Below, one piece after another: positions 16,545 through 25,243 of a stretch of DNA of 64,000 nucleotides. A program made the translations under genes and the position numbers. The stretch's first letter is position 1; the number at the start of each line of letters is the position of its first letter. Below the pieces are notes generated by a model, which worked only from the letters and a program-made list of their open reading frames with translations, was not told the DNA's origin and did no database searches. Source of the DNA: Nocardia flavorosea (lineage in GTDB: Bacteria > Actinomycetota > Actinomycetes > Mycobacteriales > Mycobacteriaceae); contig NZ_JADLQL010000007.1 of assembly GCF_015477805.1 (NCBI RefSeq), forward strand, positions 186,001-250,000, given 5' to 3'.

Positions 16545-17573
16545 GTGCGTCTAGGTGTCCTCGATGTCGGCAGCAACACCGTTCACCTACTGGTGGTGGA
16601 CGCGCACCGGGGTGGTCATCCCATGCCGATGAGTTCGACGAAGGAATCGCTGCGGCTTTCGGAAGGCATGGACGATGCCGGCCGGATCACGGCCGAGGGG
16701 GCCCAGAAACTCGTCGATACGGTGGCCGATCTCGCCAATCTGGCGGTTGTCTCCGGTTGTGCGGAACTGATGGCGTTCGCCACGTCGGCGGTGCGCGAGG
16801 CCACCAATTCCGAGGAGGTGCTGGCGCGGGTCCGCACGGAGACCGGCGTGGATCTGCGAGTGCTGGCCGGAGTGGACGAAGCGCGGCTGACTTTCCTGGC
16901 CGTCCGCCGCTGGTACGGCTGGAGCGCCGGCCGGATCCTCAATCTCGATATCGGCGGTGGTTCGCTCGAGGTGAGCAGCGGGGTCGACGAGGACCCCGAT
17001 GTGGCGCTGTCGCTGCAGTTGGGGGCCGGCCGGTTGACCCGCAAATGGCTGCCCGAGGATCCGCCCAGCAAACGACGGATCGGCATACTGCGGGATTGGC
17101 TCGCCGCCGAACTGGTCGATCCGGCCAAACAGTTGATGGCGCCGGGTAAACCCGATCTGGCGGTCGGCAGCTCCAAAACCTTCCGATCGCTGGCCCGGCT
17201 CACCGGTGCCGCCCCCTCGGGCGCGGGGCCCCGGGTGCGGCGGACGCTGACCAGTGCGGGATTGCGGCAACTGATCGCGTTCATCTCCCGGATGACCGCC
17301 GCCGATCGCGCGGAACTGGAAGGGGTCAGCGCCGACCGATCGCAGCAATTGGTGGCCGGAGCCCTCGTCGCCGAGGCCGCCATGCGCGCACTTTCCCTCG
17401 ATACGCTGGAAATTTGTCCGTGGGCGCTGCGCGAAGGGCTGATCCTGCGCAAACTGGATACCGATATGAATGGTGGACCACTGACAACGAACGCTCCGAA
17501 CGCGGCGGCCGGTAACGGTTGGGCGCCCGGTGGCGGCACGTCGGCGGGCCCGGTCGAAACGGTGCCTTCATGA
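16545..17573 (+). CDS. Ppx/GppA family phosphatase (exopolyphosphatase-like)
   Basis: A 342-residue ASKHA-fold protein. RLGVLDVGSNTVHLLVVDA is the phosphate-1 loop, FATSAVREATN and LDIGGGSLEVSSG are the second and third family motifs, and GALVAEAAMRALS precedes the C-terminal WALREG motif. It is the short, single-domain form homologous to Rv0496, which has exopolyphosphatase-type activity on short chains. It links functionally to the adjacent phosphate sensor system. The stop overlaps the next gene by four bases. Confidence 0.9.
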   Translation: MRLGVLDVGSNTVHLLVVDAHRGGHPMPMSSTKESLRLSEGMDDAGRITAEGAQKLVDTVADLANLAVVSGCAELMAFATSAVREATNSEEVLARVRTETGVDLRVLAGVDEARLTFLAVRRWYGWSAGRILNLDIGGGSLEVSSGVDEDPDVALSLQLGAGRLTRKWLPEDPPSKRRIGILRDWLAAELVDPAKQLMAPGKPDLAVGSSKTFRSLARLTGAAPSGAGPRVRRTLTSAGLRQLIAFISRMTAADRAELEGVSADRSQQLVAGALVAEAAMRALSLDTLEICPWALREGLILRKLDTDMNGGPLTTNAPNAAAGNGWAPGGGTSAGPVETVPS

Positions 17574-19240
17574 GCAGGAACTCCAATCAGCTGTCGGTGG
17601 CCGAACTCCTGGCCCGCAACGGCCAGCAGCCGGCCTCCGGCGGCGGCGGTCGCAGACGGCGCGGCGGCCGGGGTGTTTCGGTCTCCGAGCTGACCGGTGA
17701 TCTGCCGGTCGTCGACGGCGGTACGCACGCTGCCGCCGACGAGGACGAGGAGCCGGCCGGTCCGCCTGCGGGGTATCCGCCCGCAGGCACCGGATACTCG
17801 CCGCAGGACTATGCAGGCGAACAGGTTTCGGGCGGAGAGCCGAACCAGTCGCCGATGTCCGGGCCGATCACTGTGTACAACCCACTGGCGCCGACTCGAG
17901 GCGACGCCTCGGCCGAGCCGGCGCCGTACGTGGCCGATGAGGCCGCGGCGCGGCGCGGCGGCCGGCGACGGCGCGCGGAACCGGACGACGTCGAACAACC
18001 GGCCGGCGAGGCTCCGGTCGCCGATTCGGCCGCGCGGCCCTGGGAGACCGGGCCACCACTGCCCAGCGGTGGCCGGGCCGCGCGCAGAAGGGCGGCGGAA
18101 GCCGCCGAAGCCGCGGCGGCACAGGATCCGGCGTCGTCTGCGGCGGAAGCCGGCGCATACGGCCTTCCTCCGGACGTGGGTAATTTCGATCCGTTCCCCG
18201 CGCCCGCCCCGGCCGCGCCGGAGTTCGGGCATCCCGATATCGATATGGGTCCGCCCTGGCAGGCGCCGCAGGGCGGGACTCCGCGCCTGGGTCCGCCGGC
18301 ACCCGCCACGGAGGCGTGGCCGGCACCCGCACCCGCCACCGAGGCGTGGCCGGCACCCGCACCCGCCGACGACCCGCGGCCCAAGCTCGAACGCCGCCGC
18401 CGCGGCACCCGCTCCCTGCCCGATCCCGCTCCCTGGCCGGAACCTCCGCAGCAACCGGACGAAGCGGCGAACGCGGACCACGCGACCGCGGTGTGGTCGC
18501 TGGCCGAACAGAGTCAGCGGACACCCCCGGGCACCCCGGATCTCGCCGCCGCGCCGCTGGAGCAGCCGGGCCGAGGCCGGCGTCCCGGAAAACGCGACGA
18601 TCAGCCCGGTGCCCCGGCGCCGATCGATCCGGGTTTCGCCGCGCCCGGCGCGCCGCCCGCGGATATCGCGGCGGATGACGGTTTCCGCAACACCGATATG
18701 TATGCCACGGATGTGCACGGCCCCATGCCGCCGGCGCCGGGGCCGATGCCGCGTGAGCACGGTACCGACACCGGCGGTTTCGAGCCGGACTCCGATTTCT
18801 ATGCGATACCCGAGGAAGACGCCGACGACGAGTCGCGCAAGGAGCGCAACCGCCGCCCGCGTACCGGCAGGCTCGGCGCGGCCGGCGCGAAATTCGGTGG
18901 GGCGAGCGGTAAACTCGCGGCCGCCCGCTCTCGTTTGGCCGCCGGCGGCCGGGAGCGTGACAGCGCGGAGACGGCGGATCCCCGGAAACAATGGGTTGTA
19001 CTGGGCGTGCAGAGCGTCGGCGCGGCCCTCGCCGGTATGGTGCTGTTCAAGGGGTTCGAAATGCTGTGGGAAATGCAGCCGCTGGCGGCGCTCGCGCTGG
19101 CCGTCGTGGTGATCCTGGGTCTCGTGGCCCTGGTGCGGATCCTGCGCCGCACCGACGATATCCTCAGTACCGTGATCGCCGTGGTGGTCGGTGTCTTCGT
19201 GACATTGGGGCCGTTGGCATTTCTACTCAGTGCGGGCTGA
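17570..19240 (+). CDS. Large membrane protein with disordered N-terminus (Rv0497-like)
   Basis: A 556-residue protein. About 470 residues are Pro/Ala/Glu-rich and likely disordered in the cytoplasm, with tandem repeats built on WPAPAPATEA encoded around 18310-18366. Three hydrophobic helices then close the protein (WVVLGVQSVGAALAGMVL, LAALALAVVVILGLVALV and STVIAVVVGVFVTLGPLAFL). Position and topology match Rv0497, a shorter protein. Coupled to the preceding gene by ATGA. Function unknown. Confidence 0.8.
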   Translation: MSRNSNQLSVAELLARNGQQPASGGGGRRRRGGRGVSVSELTGDLPVVDGGTHAAADEDEEPAGPPAGYPPAGTGYSPQDYAGEQVSGGEPNQSPMSGPITVYNPLAPTRGDASAEPAPYVADEAAARRGGRRRRAEPDDVEQPAGEAPVADSAARPWETGPPLPSGGRAARRRAAEAAEAAAAQDPASSAAEAGAYGLPPDVGNFDPFPAPAPAAPEFGHPDIDMGPPWQAPQGGTPRLGPPAPATEAWPAPAPATEAWPAPAPADDPRPKLERRRRGTRSLPDPAPWPEPPQQPDEAANADHATAVWSLAEQSQRTPPGTPDLAAAPLEQPGRGRRPGKRDDQPGAPAPIDPGFAAPGAPPADIAADDGFRNTDMYATDVHGPMPPAPGPMPREHGTDTGGFEPDSDFYAIPEEDADDESRKERNRRPRTGRLGAAGAKFGGASGKLAAARSRLAAGGRERDSAETADPRKQWVVLGVQSVGAALAGMVLFKGFEMLWEMQPLAALALAVVVILGLVALVRILRRTDDILSTVIAVVVGVFVTLGPLAFLLSAG

Positions 19241-19252
19241 GCGAGGGAGACG

Positions 19253-20122
19253 ATGGCAGGCAGCACTCCCGCGGCCCGGCGGCGGGACGGGGGAATCAAG
19301 GTCGGTCTGTCGACTGCCTCTGTGTATCCACAGAACACCGAGGCCGCATTCCGTTATGCGGCCGAATTGGGTTACGACGGTGTCGAATTGATGGTGTGGG
19401 CCGAACCCGCCAGCCAGAGTGTCGACACCGTGCGCGGGTATTCGCGCAAGTATTCGGTACCGGTCCTCGCGGTGCATGCGCCCTGCCTGCTCATCTCACA
19501 GCGGGTATGGGGCGCCGATCCGGTGGCCAAACTCGCCCGCAGTGTGCGCACCGCGGAAGCCCTCGGCGCGGACACCGTGGTCGTGCATCCGCCGTTCCGG
19601 TGGCAGCGGCGCTATGCCGAGGGATTCGCCGAACAGGTGGCCGATCTGGAACGGCAGAGTTCGGTGGCCGTCGCCGTGGAGAACATGTTCCCGATGCGGG
19701 CCGATAAATTGTTCGGCCGCCGGTCCGGTGATATCCGCCGCCTGGAACGCCGCGGCGGTCCCGGCTTGGCCCTGACCGCTTTCAGCCCGAGCTACGACCC
19801 CACCGATACCGGTTTCCAGCATTACACACTGGACCTCTCGCATACCGCGACCGCGGGTACCGACCCGCTGGTTCTGGTCGAACGGATGGGCCGAGGTCTG
19901 GCCCACCTGCATCTGGCCGACGGGCGCGGCGCCGCCCACGACGAACACCTGATCCCCGGCGAGGGCACTCAGCCCTGCGCCGAGGTATGCGCCGCATTGG
20001 CCGGCAACGGCTTCACCGGGCATGTGGTCGCCGAGATCAACACCCAGGAAGCGCGCACCGCCGCGGCCCGTGCCGCCATGCTGACCCGCACCCTCGATTT
20101 CGCCCGCGAACAACTGCACTGA
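19253..20122 (+). CDS. Sugar phosphate isomerase/epimerase family protein
   Basis: A 289-residue TIM-barrel protein of the AP-endonuclease-2-like superfamily, homologous by position to Rv0498. Metal-site residues can be seen in VVVHPPF, VAVENMF (the Glu), DLSHTA (Asp-His) and HLHLADGRG, with VAEINTQEA near the end. Substrate is not known. It starts 12 bases after the membrane protein gene with GGGAGACG upstream of the ATG. Confidence 0.82.
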   Translation: MAGSTPAARRRDGGIKVGLSTASVYPQNTEAAFRYAAELGYDGVELMVWAEPASQSVDTVRGYSRKYSVPVLAVHAPCLLISQRVWGADPVAKLARSVRTAEALGADTVVVHPPFRWQRRYAEGFAEQVADLERQSSVAVAVENMFPMRADKLFGRRSGDIRRLERRGGPGLALTAFSPSYDPTDTGFQHYTLDLSHTATAGTDPLVLVERMGRGLAHLHLADGRGAAHDEHLIPGEGTQPCAEVCAALAGNGFTGHVVAEINTQEARTAAARAAMLTRTLDFAREQLH

Positions 20123-20306
20123 CCCACGCTCGGAAACCCGGTCCAGCTCCACCTGAACTCGTCCGACCCACTGTGGATCGTGTCACACTGCACGTGCTCA
20201 CCCGACGCGAAGGACCACACCTCTCAAAGGGCTTTTGGAAAACCCCCGTAGGCTGTCTCCTCAGAAACAGCACCACCGTGGCGCCGAGTCCAGCGAGGCC
20301 CTCGAA

Positions 20307-20372
20307 GGGGTGAGGCCGCGTCGTGCAAGCACGACGCCTGGGGCCTCACTCCCGCGGCGCCGCAGGCGCCGC
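20307..20372 (+). terminator. Two back-to-back hairpins before the thioesterase gene
   Basis: The first (20307-20352) pairs GTGAGGCC-GCGTCGTGC with GCACGACGC and GGCCTCAC, with a two-base loop and a four-base bulge. The second (20354-20372) is the perfect GCGGCGCC-GCA-GGCGCCGC. They end 21 bases before the ATG, beside the ribosome-binding site. They could terminate transcription from the isomerase gene or control the thioesterase leader. Confidence 0.5.
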
Positions 20373-20393
20373 AAAATAAACACAGGAGTATTG

Positions 20394-21296
20394 ATGACGA
20401 CGGAAACGGAGCCCGGCACCGATATCGACCTGGTGCAGGCGGAGGCGCCGTTCAGCCGGGTCTGTGCTCTGACCGAACTCGCCGCCGATGAGCCGGGTGC
20501 CGGCCGTTACCGCGGCGTCATCGACGAGATCTGGACCATCGGCCCGAAAGTGCACGGCGGCACGATGGTCGCGGGTTCGGCCGCGGCCGCGACCCGCTGG
20601 TTGCGCACCGTGGAACCGGATCGGGGCGCCATGGCGCCGCTGTCGGGCAGTACCGATTTCCTGGGTGCGCCCGAGCCCGGGGAGGTGCTGTACGAGGTAT
20701 CCATCCGTAAGGTGGGCAGGCAGATCTGCCTGGTGGATGTGACGCTGAACCAGCGGGGGCGCCCGCTGGTGCGTACCGCGTTCACCTTCGGACATCTCGA
20801 CGGCCAGGACCGGGCTCCGCTGTACACCCCCACCCACACCGACCTGCCGGTGGAGCCGGCCGCGGACGCGATCGGTTACGAACCGGGTTCTTCGATGGGC
20901 CGGATCGTGCACGTCGCTCGCGGTATGGACGCTTTCCTCGATCGAGAATGGGCGCGGTTCATCGACAACGAGCACGGCGAACCCCGGTTGCGGATGTGGC
21001 TGCGGCCGCGGCCGCAGGATCAGGCCGACCCGGAGACCGCGTCCTATATCGCGATGATGGCTGCCGATATGTGCCCGCCGGTTCCCACCAACCTCGGCTA
21101 TTTCGGCTGGTCACCGACGGTGCAGATGACGACATACCTGCGGCGGCGCCCGGTGCCGGGCTGGTTGCGGATCATCGCCACCACCCACGAGGTGGGCGAG
21201 GGCATGTTCGATTCCGATCAAATCGTCGTCGACTCCACCGGCGCACTGGTTGCGCAGAGCCGTCAGCTGGCACTCCTGCCTTCCCGGAAGCGGTAG
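20394..21296 (+). CDS. Acyl-CoA thioesterase family protein (double hot-dog)
   Basis: A 300-residue TesB-like protein, homologous by position to Rv0499. The first hot-dog half holds KVHGGTMVAGSAAAA and LGAPEPGEVLYEVSIRKVGRQ, the second DNEHGEPRLRMWLRPR and YFGWSPTVQMTTYLRR, ending DSTGALVAQSRQLAL. CAGGAG sits eight bases before the ATG. The substrate acyl-CoA is unknown. Confidence 0.8.
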   Translation: MTTETEPGTDIDLVQAEAPFSRVCALTELAADEPGAGRYRGVIDEIWTIGPKVHGGTMVAGSAAAATRWLRTVEPDRGAMAPLSGSTDFLGAPEPGEVLYEVSIRKVGRQICLVDVTLNQRGRPLVRTAFTFGHLDGQDRAPLYTPTHTDLPVEPAADAIGYEPGSSMGRIVHVARGMDAFLDREWARFIDNEHGEPRLRMWLRPRPQDQADPETASYIAMMAADMCPPVPTNLGYFGWSPTVQMTTYLRRRPVPGWLRIIATTHEVGEGMFDSDQIVVDSTGALVAQSRQLALLPSRKR

Positions 21297-21399
21297 TTGT
21301 CCGACCCGCCGCGGATCTGCCCGGACGTAGCGTGACCCCGCCCGTTGTCCCGGGCGACTCTCGCGGTTCGGGGCCCGTTCGTGCTCGCGGAGGCGGGCG

Positions 21400-22233
21400 T
21401 TGGACACTGTCCTCATGACACGTATTGCGGTGATCGGCGGTGGCCGGATCGGTGAAGCATTGATCGCCGGCTTGCTGGAGGCCGGGCGAGCCGTCAAAGA
21501 CCTGGTGGTCGTCGAAACCCATGCCGACCGGGCGGAACTGCTGGCGGGACGATTCGGGGTGCGGGTGACCGATGCGATCGCCGACGCGGCCGTCGGCGCC
21601 GACCTGCTGGTTATCGCGGTGAAACCCAACGATGTGGAGGCGGTGCTCAGCGAACTCGGTAAAGCCGATCTCGGTGGGGAACGCGATCAGATCCTGGTGT
21701 CGCTGGCGGCCGGGGTGCCGACGGCGCGGCTGGAGAACAAACTACCGGCGGGCTTCCCCGTGGTCCGGGTCATGCCCAACACCCCGATGCTGGTCGGTGA
21801 AGGTATGAGTGTGCTCGCCGCGGGGCGTTATGCCAAACGTGAGCAACTGGAACTGGTCACCGAGCTGTTGAGCACCGTGGGCCAGGTGTGTGTGGTTCCC
21901 GAATCGCAGATGGATGCGGTGACCGCGGTATCGGGTTCGGGGCCGGCCTACTTCTTCCTTGTCGTGGAGGCGATGATCGAGGCGGGGGTGGGCCTGGGAC
22001 TCACCCGGGATATCGCCGGCCAGCTGGTCACCCAGACAATGCTCGGTTCCGCGGCCATGCTGGCCGAGTCGGGGCAGAGCGCCGTGGATCTGCGGGCTGC
22101 GGTCACCTCGCCGGCGGGGACGACCGCGGCGGCCCTGCGCGAACTGGAGCGGTCGGGGCTGCGGTCGGCTTTCCTGGAGGCGTTGCACGCGGCGAAGCGG
22201 CGTTCATCGGAACAGGGTGCGTCTGCAGAATGA
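21400..22233 (+). CDS. proC: Pyrroline-5-carboxylate reductase
   Basis: Last step of proline biosynthesis, reducing pyrroline-5-carboxylate with NAD(P)H. RIAVIGGGRIGEALIAGLL is the Rossmann motif, VKPNDVEAVL and MPNTPMLVGEG follow, and AVSGSGPAYFFLVVEAM with RAAVTSPAGTTAAAL mark the dimerisation and active-site region. The TTG at 21400 is preferred because GGAGG (21389-21393) lies six bases upstream. An ATG at 21415 gives a 272-residue form but has no ribosome-binding site at a normal distance. Confidence 0.93.
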   Translation: MDTVLMTRIAVIGGGRIGEALIAGLLEAGRAVKDLVVVETHADRAELLAGRFGVRVTDAIADAAVGADLLVIAVKPNDVEAVLSELGKADLGGERDQILVSLAAGVPTARLENKLPAGFPVVRVMPNTPMLVGEGMSVLAAGRYAKREQLELVTELLSTVGQVCVVPESQMDAVTAVSGSGPAYFFLVVEAMIEAGVGLGLTRDIAGQLVTQTMLGSAAMLAESGQSAVDLRAAVTSPAGTTAAALRELERSGLRSAFLEALHAAKRRSSEQGASAE

Positions 22234-22378
22234 CCGGACGACCCCCAGCGTATGAACCTGTTTTCTCACTCCCGTCGCAGTAATCCCACTGGTCCCGCTA
22301 AGCTTCAAGGAGCACGTGCGTGTCTGTTCCGCCGGTGGGGAAGCCGGCGGCGCGGACGTGCCGGAGGTCAGTGGTGCG

Positions 22379-22627
22379 ATGATGTCTTCTAACAAGATGT
22401 CCGCTGGTGGCGGCGGTGGTTCGTCGCCAGGACAATCAATACTCGGTGGTGGGACGCAATTTCTCACCGTCGCCGAGGTGGCAGATCTGATGCGAGTATC
22501 GAAGATGACGGTGTACCGGCTGGTGCATTCGGGAGAGTTACCGGCAGTACGTGTCGGGAGATCGTTCCGGGTGCACGCCAAGGCGGTGCACGAATATCTG
22601 GAGACGTCCTACTTCGATGCCGGGTGA
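22379..22627 (+). CDS. Small excisionase-type helix-turn-helix protein (Rv0500A-like)
   Basis: An 82-residue DNA-binding protein. After a Gly/Ser-rich lead, FLTVAEVADLMRVSKMTVYRL is a MerR/excisionase-type helix-turn-helix, followed by GELPAVRVGRSFRVHAKAV and the conserved end LETSYFDAG. The match to Rv0500A is nearly complete over the domain. An open frame extends upstream to a GTG at 22316, but homology and GGAGG at 22369-22373 favour the ATG at 22379. The target is unknown. Confidence 0.85.
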   Translation: MMSSNKMSAGGGGGSSPGQSILGGGTQFLTVAEVADLMRVSKMTVYRLVHSGELPAVRVGRSFRVHAKAVHEYLETSYFDAG

Positions 22628-22833
22628 AGGCGGTTACCGGCCCCGCCCGGTGGGCCGGTAACATCAACCCTCGCTGTGTTGGATCGGTGGCGGTTATCGA
22701 CCTGCCCGTGGGCGGTCGTGGCCGGCTGCCGCCTCCAGGGCTGAGTGTTCAGCCGCGAGCAACCGGGCGTACGGCCGGATAGTTGACGTAAGCGAGCGCG
22801 TGACGCGCCGAGGAGAGAACGCGAGGACACCCT

Positions 22834-22935
22834 ATGGGTTCTGTGATCAAGAAGCGCCGCAAGCGCATGTCGAAGAAGAAGCATCGCAAACTGCTTCGTC
22901 GCACCCGCGTGCAGCGGCGCAAACTCGGCAAGTAA
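22834..22935 (+). CDS. 30S ribosomal protein bS22
   Basis: A 33-residue, extremely basic protein ([19 protein letters not shown] and so on, ending RRKLGK), the actinobacterial small-subunit protein bS22 of the AURKAIP1/COX24 family, equal to Rv0500B. AGGA lies seven to eight bases before the ATG. A strong intrinsic terminator follows 23 bases after the stop, so it is transcribed as a short, highly expressed unit. Confidence 0.95.
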
Positions 22936-22958
22936 GCGCGAGCGCGCATCGTATCCGG

Positions 22959-22990
22959 AAAAACCCGCTACCATTCGGTGGCGGGTTTTT
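22959..22990 (+). terminator. Intrinsic terminator of bS22 gene
   Basis: AAAAACCCGC pairs with GCGGGTTTTT, and inner ACC/GGT pairs leave the tetraloop ATTC, giving about 14 stacked pairs. The descending T-run makes it the most classical rho-independent terminator in the window. Confidence 0.95.
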
Positions 22991-23119
22991 CTTTGCGTTT
23001 CGGTGGGCTGAAGTCGGGGTTAGATCCTCGTTAAGGGTGGCGGGGTTCACGAACGCGGTCGCTAGTCTGGTACGTGGAACAGTGAGCGGGGGATCCGATG
23101 CTCGAGGTGGGACGGTCCG

Positions 23120-24202
23120 GTGCAGGTGGACGCTGACGTGAACGGCGAATACAAGCCCAGGGTGGTGCTGGTGACCGGCGCCAGCCGGTACTTCGGCGGA
23201 AATGTCGTCTCCCGGCTGGCGGCCGACCCCGAAATCGAACGCGTTGTCGCAGTCGATGTATCGACCCCCGCCCCGCCGCTGCGCCGCCGGATGGGCCGCG
23301 CCGAATTCGTGCGCGCCGATATCCGGAACCCGTTGATCCGCAAAATTTTCGAACGGCACGACGTCGATACCGTGGTACATACCGCGATTTTGTCGCAACC
23401 GCCGTCGGGCGGCGGCCGACCGGCGATGAAAGATATGAACGTGCTCGGCGCGATGCAGTTGTTCGCGGTCTGCCAGAAATCACCGGCCGTGCGCCGGGTG
23501 GTGTTGCGCTCGAGTTCCGGGGTATACGGCGGCAGTGCGAAGGACCCCGCCAAATTCACCGAAGAAATGAGCGCACGCACGCCCCCGGGCGGCTGGTTCG
23601 CCCGTGACATGATCGAGGTCGAGGGTTTCGTGCGCGGCCTGGCCCGGCGGCGGCCGGATATCACCGCCGTCACCTTGCGTCTCGCGCCGATCATCGGCCC
23701 CGGCCTGGGCGGGCGCGCCGCGCAGCTACTACGTTCGCCGATCACGCCGACCGTGCTCGGACGGGACGCGCGGATGCAGTTCCTGCACGAGGAAGACGCC
23801 GTCGCGGCGCTGGTCCACGCCACCACGGCGGCGGGGCCGGGCGGCACCTACAATATCGCCGGCGACGGAGCCTTGGCACTTTCTCAGGCGGTACGCCGTG
23901 CGGGCCGGGTCGCGATGCCGGTACCGTGGTCGGTGTTCCGCACCGTCGGCCGGACTCTGATGGGTCCGGTGATGCGTGATTTCAGTTCCGAACAGCTCGA
24001 TTATTTTCTTTTCGGTTGTGGTCTGGACACGACGCGTATGCGCGCCGAACTCGGGTTCGAGCCGCGCTGGACGACGGTACAGGCGTTCGACGACTTCACC
24101 GGGGGCGCAGCGTTGCGGCCCGTAGTCGATCCAGCGTGGATCGACGCCGCAGAAAACAAACTGCTCGGTCTGCTGAAGGCCGGTACGGGAGCACATACAT
24201 GA
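23120..24202 (+). CDS. NAD-dependent epimerase/dehydratase (Rv0501-like)
   Basis: An extended SDR of 360 residues. VVLVTGASRYFGGNVVSRL is the NAD motif, followed by GRAEFVRADIRNP, DTVVHTAIL, and RVVLRSSSGVYGG at the serine site. The usual YxxxK is not clearly present (the region reads GGWFARDMIEVEG), as in some divergent members, so catalysis is uncertain. M. tuberculosis galE2 (Rv0501) occupies the same place. Three GTG codons (23120, 23126, 23141) could start translation. Coupled to the acyltransferase by ATGA. Confidence 0.8.
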   Translation: MQVDADVNGEYKPRVVLVTGASRYFGGNVVSRLAADPEIERVVAVDVSTPAPPLRRRMGRAEFVRADIRNPLIRKIFERHDVDTVVHTAILSQPPSGGGRPAMKDMNVLGAMQLFAVCQKSPAVRRVVLRSSSGVYGGSAKDPAKFTEEMSARTPPGGWFARDMIEVEGFVRGLARRRPDITAVTLRLAPIIGPGLGGRAAQLLRSPITPTVLGRDARMQFLHEEDAVAALVHATTAAGPGGTYNIAGDGALALSQAVRRAGRVAMPVPWSVFRTVGRTLMGPVMRDFSSEQLDYFLFGCGLDTTRMRAELGFEPRWTTVQAFDDFTGGAALRPVVDPAWIDAAENKLLGLLKAGTGAHT

Positions 24203-25212
24203 ACGACGTCGCCAAAGTTATCCGCCTACAAGATCTCTCCACCGTGCCGCGGCCCCGGCCGCCCGCGCGGGACCGGGCCGGTACCGCCGACCGATCGGTG
24301 ACCTCACTGATCGACCGGCTGACACCCCCCACCCCGCCGCCACCGCGGTCGTTCGGAGATCTGCTGCGCGACGCCGTCGGAAAACAGATCGGGCGTACAG
24401 CCGAGTTCGCCCGTCGCCGGCTCACCGGCGACTACCAGGTCGACGAATTCGGCTTCGACGAACATCTGCTCGAATCGGTACTGCTGCCCGCCCTGCGACC
24501 GCTCGCCCAGAACTGGTTCCGGGTCCAGGTGAACGGCATGGACAACATTCCGGAATCCGGCGGCGCGCTGATCGTGGCCAACCACGCCGGCACCGTTCCG
24601 CTCGACGGACTCATGCTGCAACTCGCGGTGCACGATCATCACCCTGCGCAGCGGGCTCTGCGCCTGCTGGCGGCCGATCTGGTCTTCGAGATGCCGATGG
24701 TGGGCTCGCTCGCCCGTAAGGCGGGACACACCCTGGCCTGCCGCCCGGATGCCGAACGGTTGCTGCGCTCCGGCGAGATCACCGGGGTCTTTCCCGAAGG
24801 GTTCAAAGGCGTCGGCAAACAATACGCCGACCGCTACAAACTCCAGCGCTTCGGCCGGGGCGGCTTCGTGGCCGCCGCCGTGCGCACGGGTACGCCGATC
24901 ATCCCGTGCTCCATCGTCGGATCGGAGGAAATCTATCCGAAACTCGCCGATCTCAAACCGCTCGCGCGATTGCTGGGACTGCCCTACTTCCCGGTGACCC
25001 CGACCTTCCCCCACCTCGGCCCCCTGGGCGCCGTCCCGCTGCCCTCCAAGTGGTACATCGAATTCGGCACCCCCATCAGTACCGCCGGATACGAAACCGA
25101 GGACGCCGACGACCCGATGCTCATGTTCGAGGTCACCGACCAGGTCCGCGAAACCATCCAGCAGACCCTCTACAAACTCCTCATCAAACGCCGCAACACC
25201 TTCATGGGCTGA
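24199..25212 (+). CDS. 1-acyl-glycerol-3-phosphate acyltransferase family protein (Rv0502-like)
   Basis: A 337-residue PlsC-family acyltransferase. VANHAGTVPLDGLML is the catalytic motif, with a spacing of H-x6-D rather than the usual H-x4-D. GVFPEGFKGVGK is the second motif, and TPIIPCSIVGSEE the later one. It probably acylates a lysophospholipid or related acceptor at the membrane face; no membrane helix is obvious. It forms an operon with the epimerase gene. Confidence 0.82.
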   Translation: MNDVAKVIRLQDLSTVPRPRPPARDRAGTADRSVTSLIDRLTPPTPPPPRSFGDLLRDAVGKQIGRTAEFARRRLTGDYQVDEFGFDEHLLESVLLPALRPLAQNWFRVQVNGMDNIPESGGALIVANHAGTVPLDGLMLQLAVHDHHPAQRALRLLAADLVFEMPMVGSLARKAGHTLACRPDAERLLRSGEITGVFPEGFKGVGKQYADRYKLQRFGRGGFVAAAVRTGTPIIPCSIVGSEEIYPKLADLKPLARLLGLPYFPVTPTFPHLGPLGAVPLPSKWYIEFGTPISTAGYETEDADDPMLMFEVTDQVRETIQQTLYKLLIKRRNTFMG

Positions 25213-25243
25213 TCTCTCGGCGGAGCCGGCGGCGAAGGACCGA

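Noticed and set aside
16616..18991. 791-residue open frame on the minus strand
   Set aside because: It is antisense to the phosphatase-like and membrane protein genes; Arg-rich with no fold.
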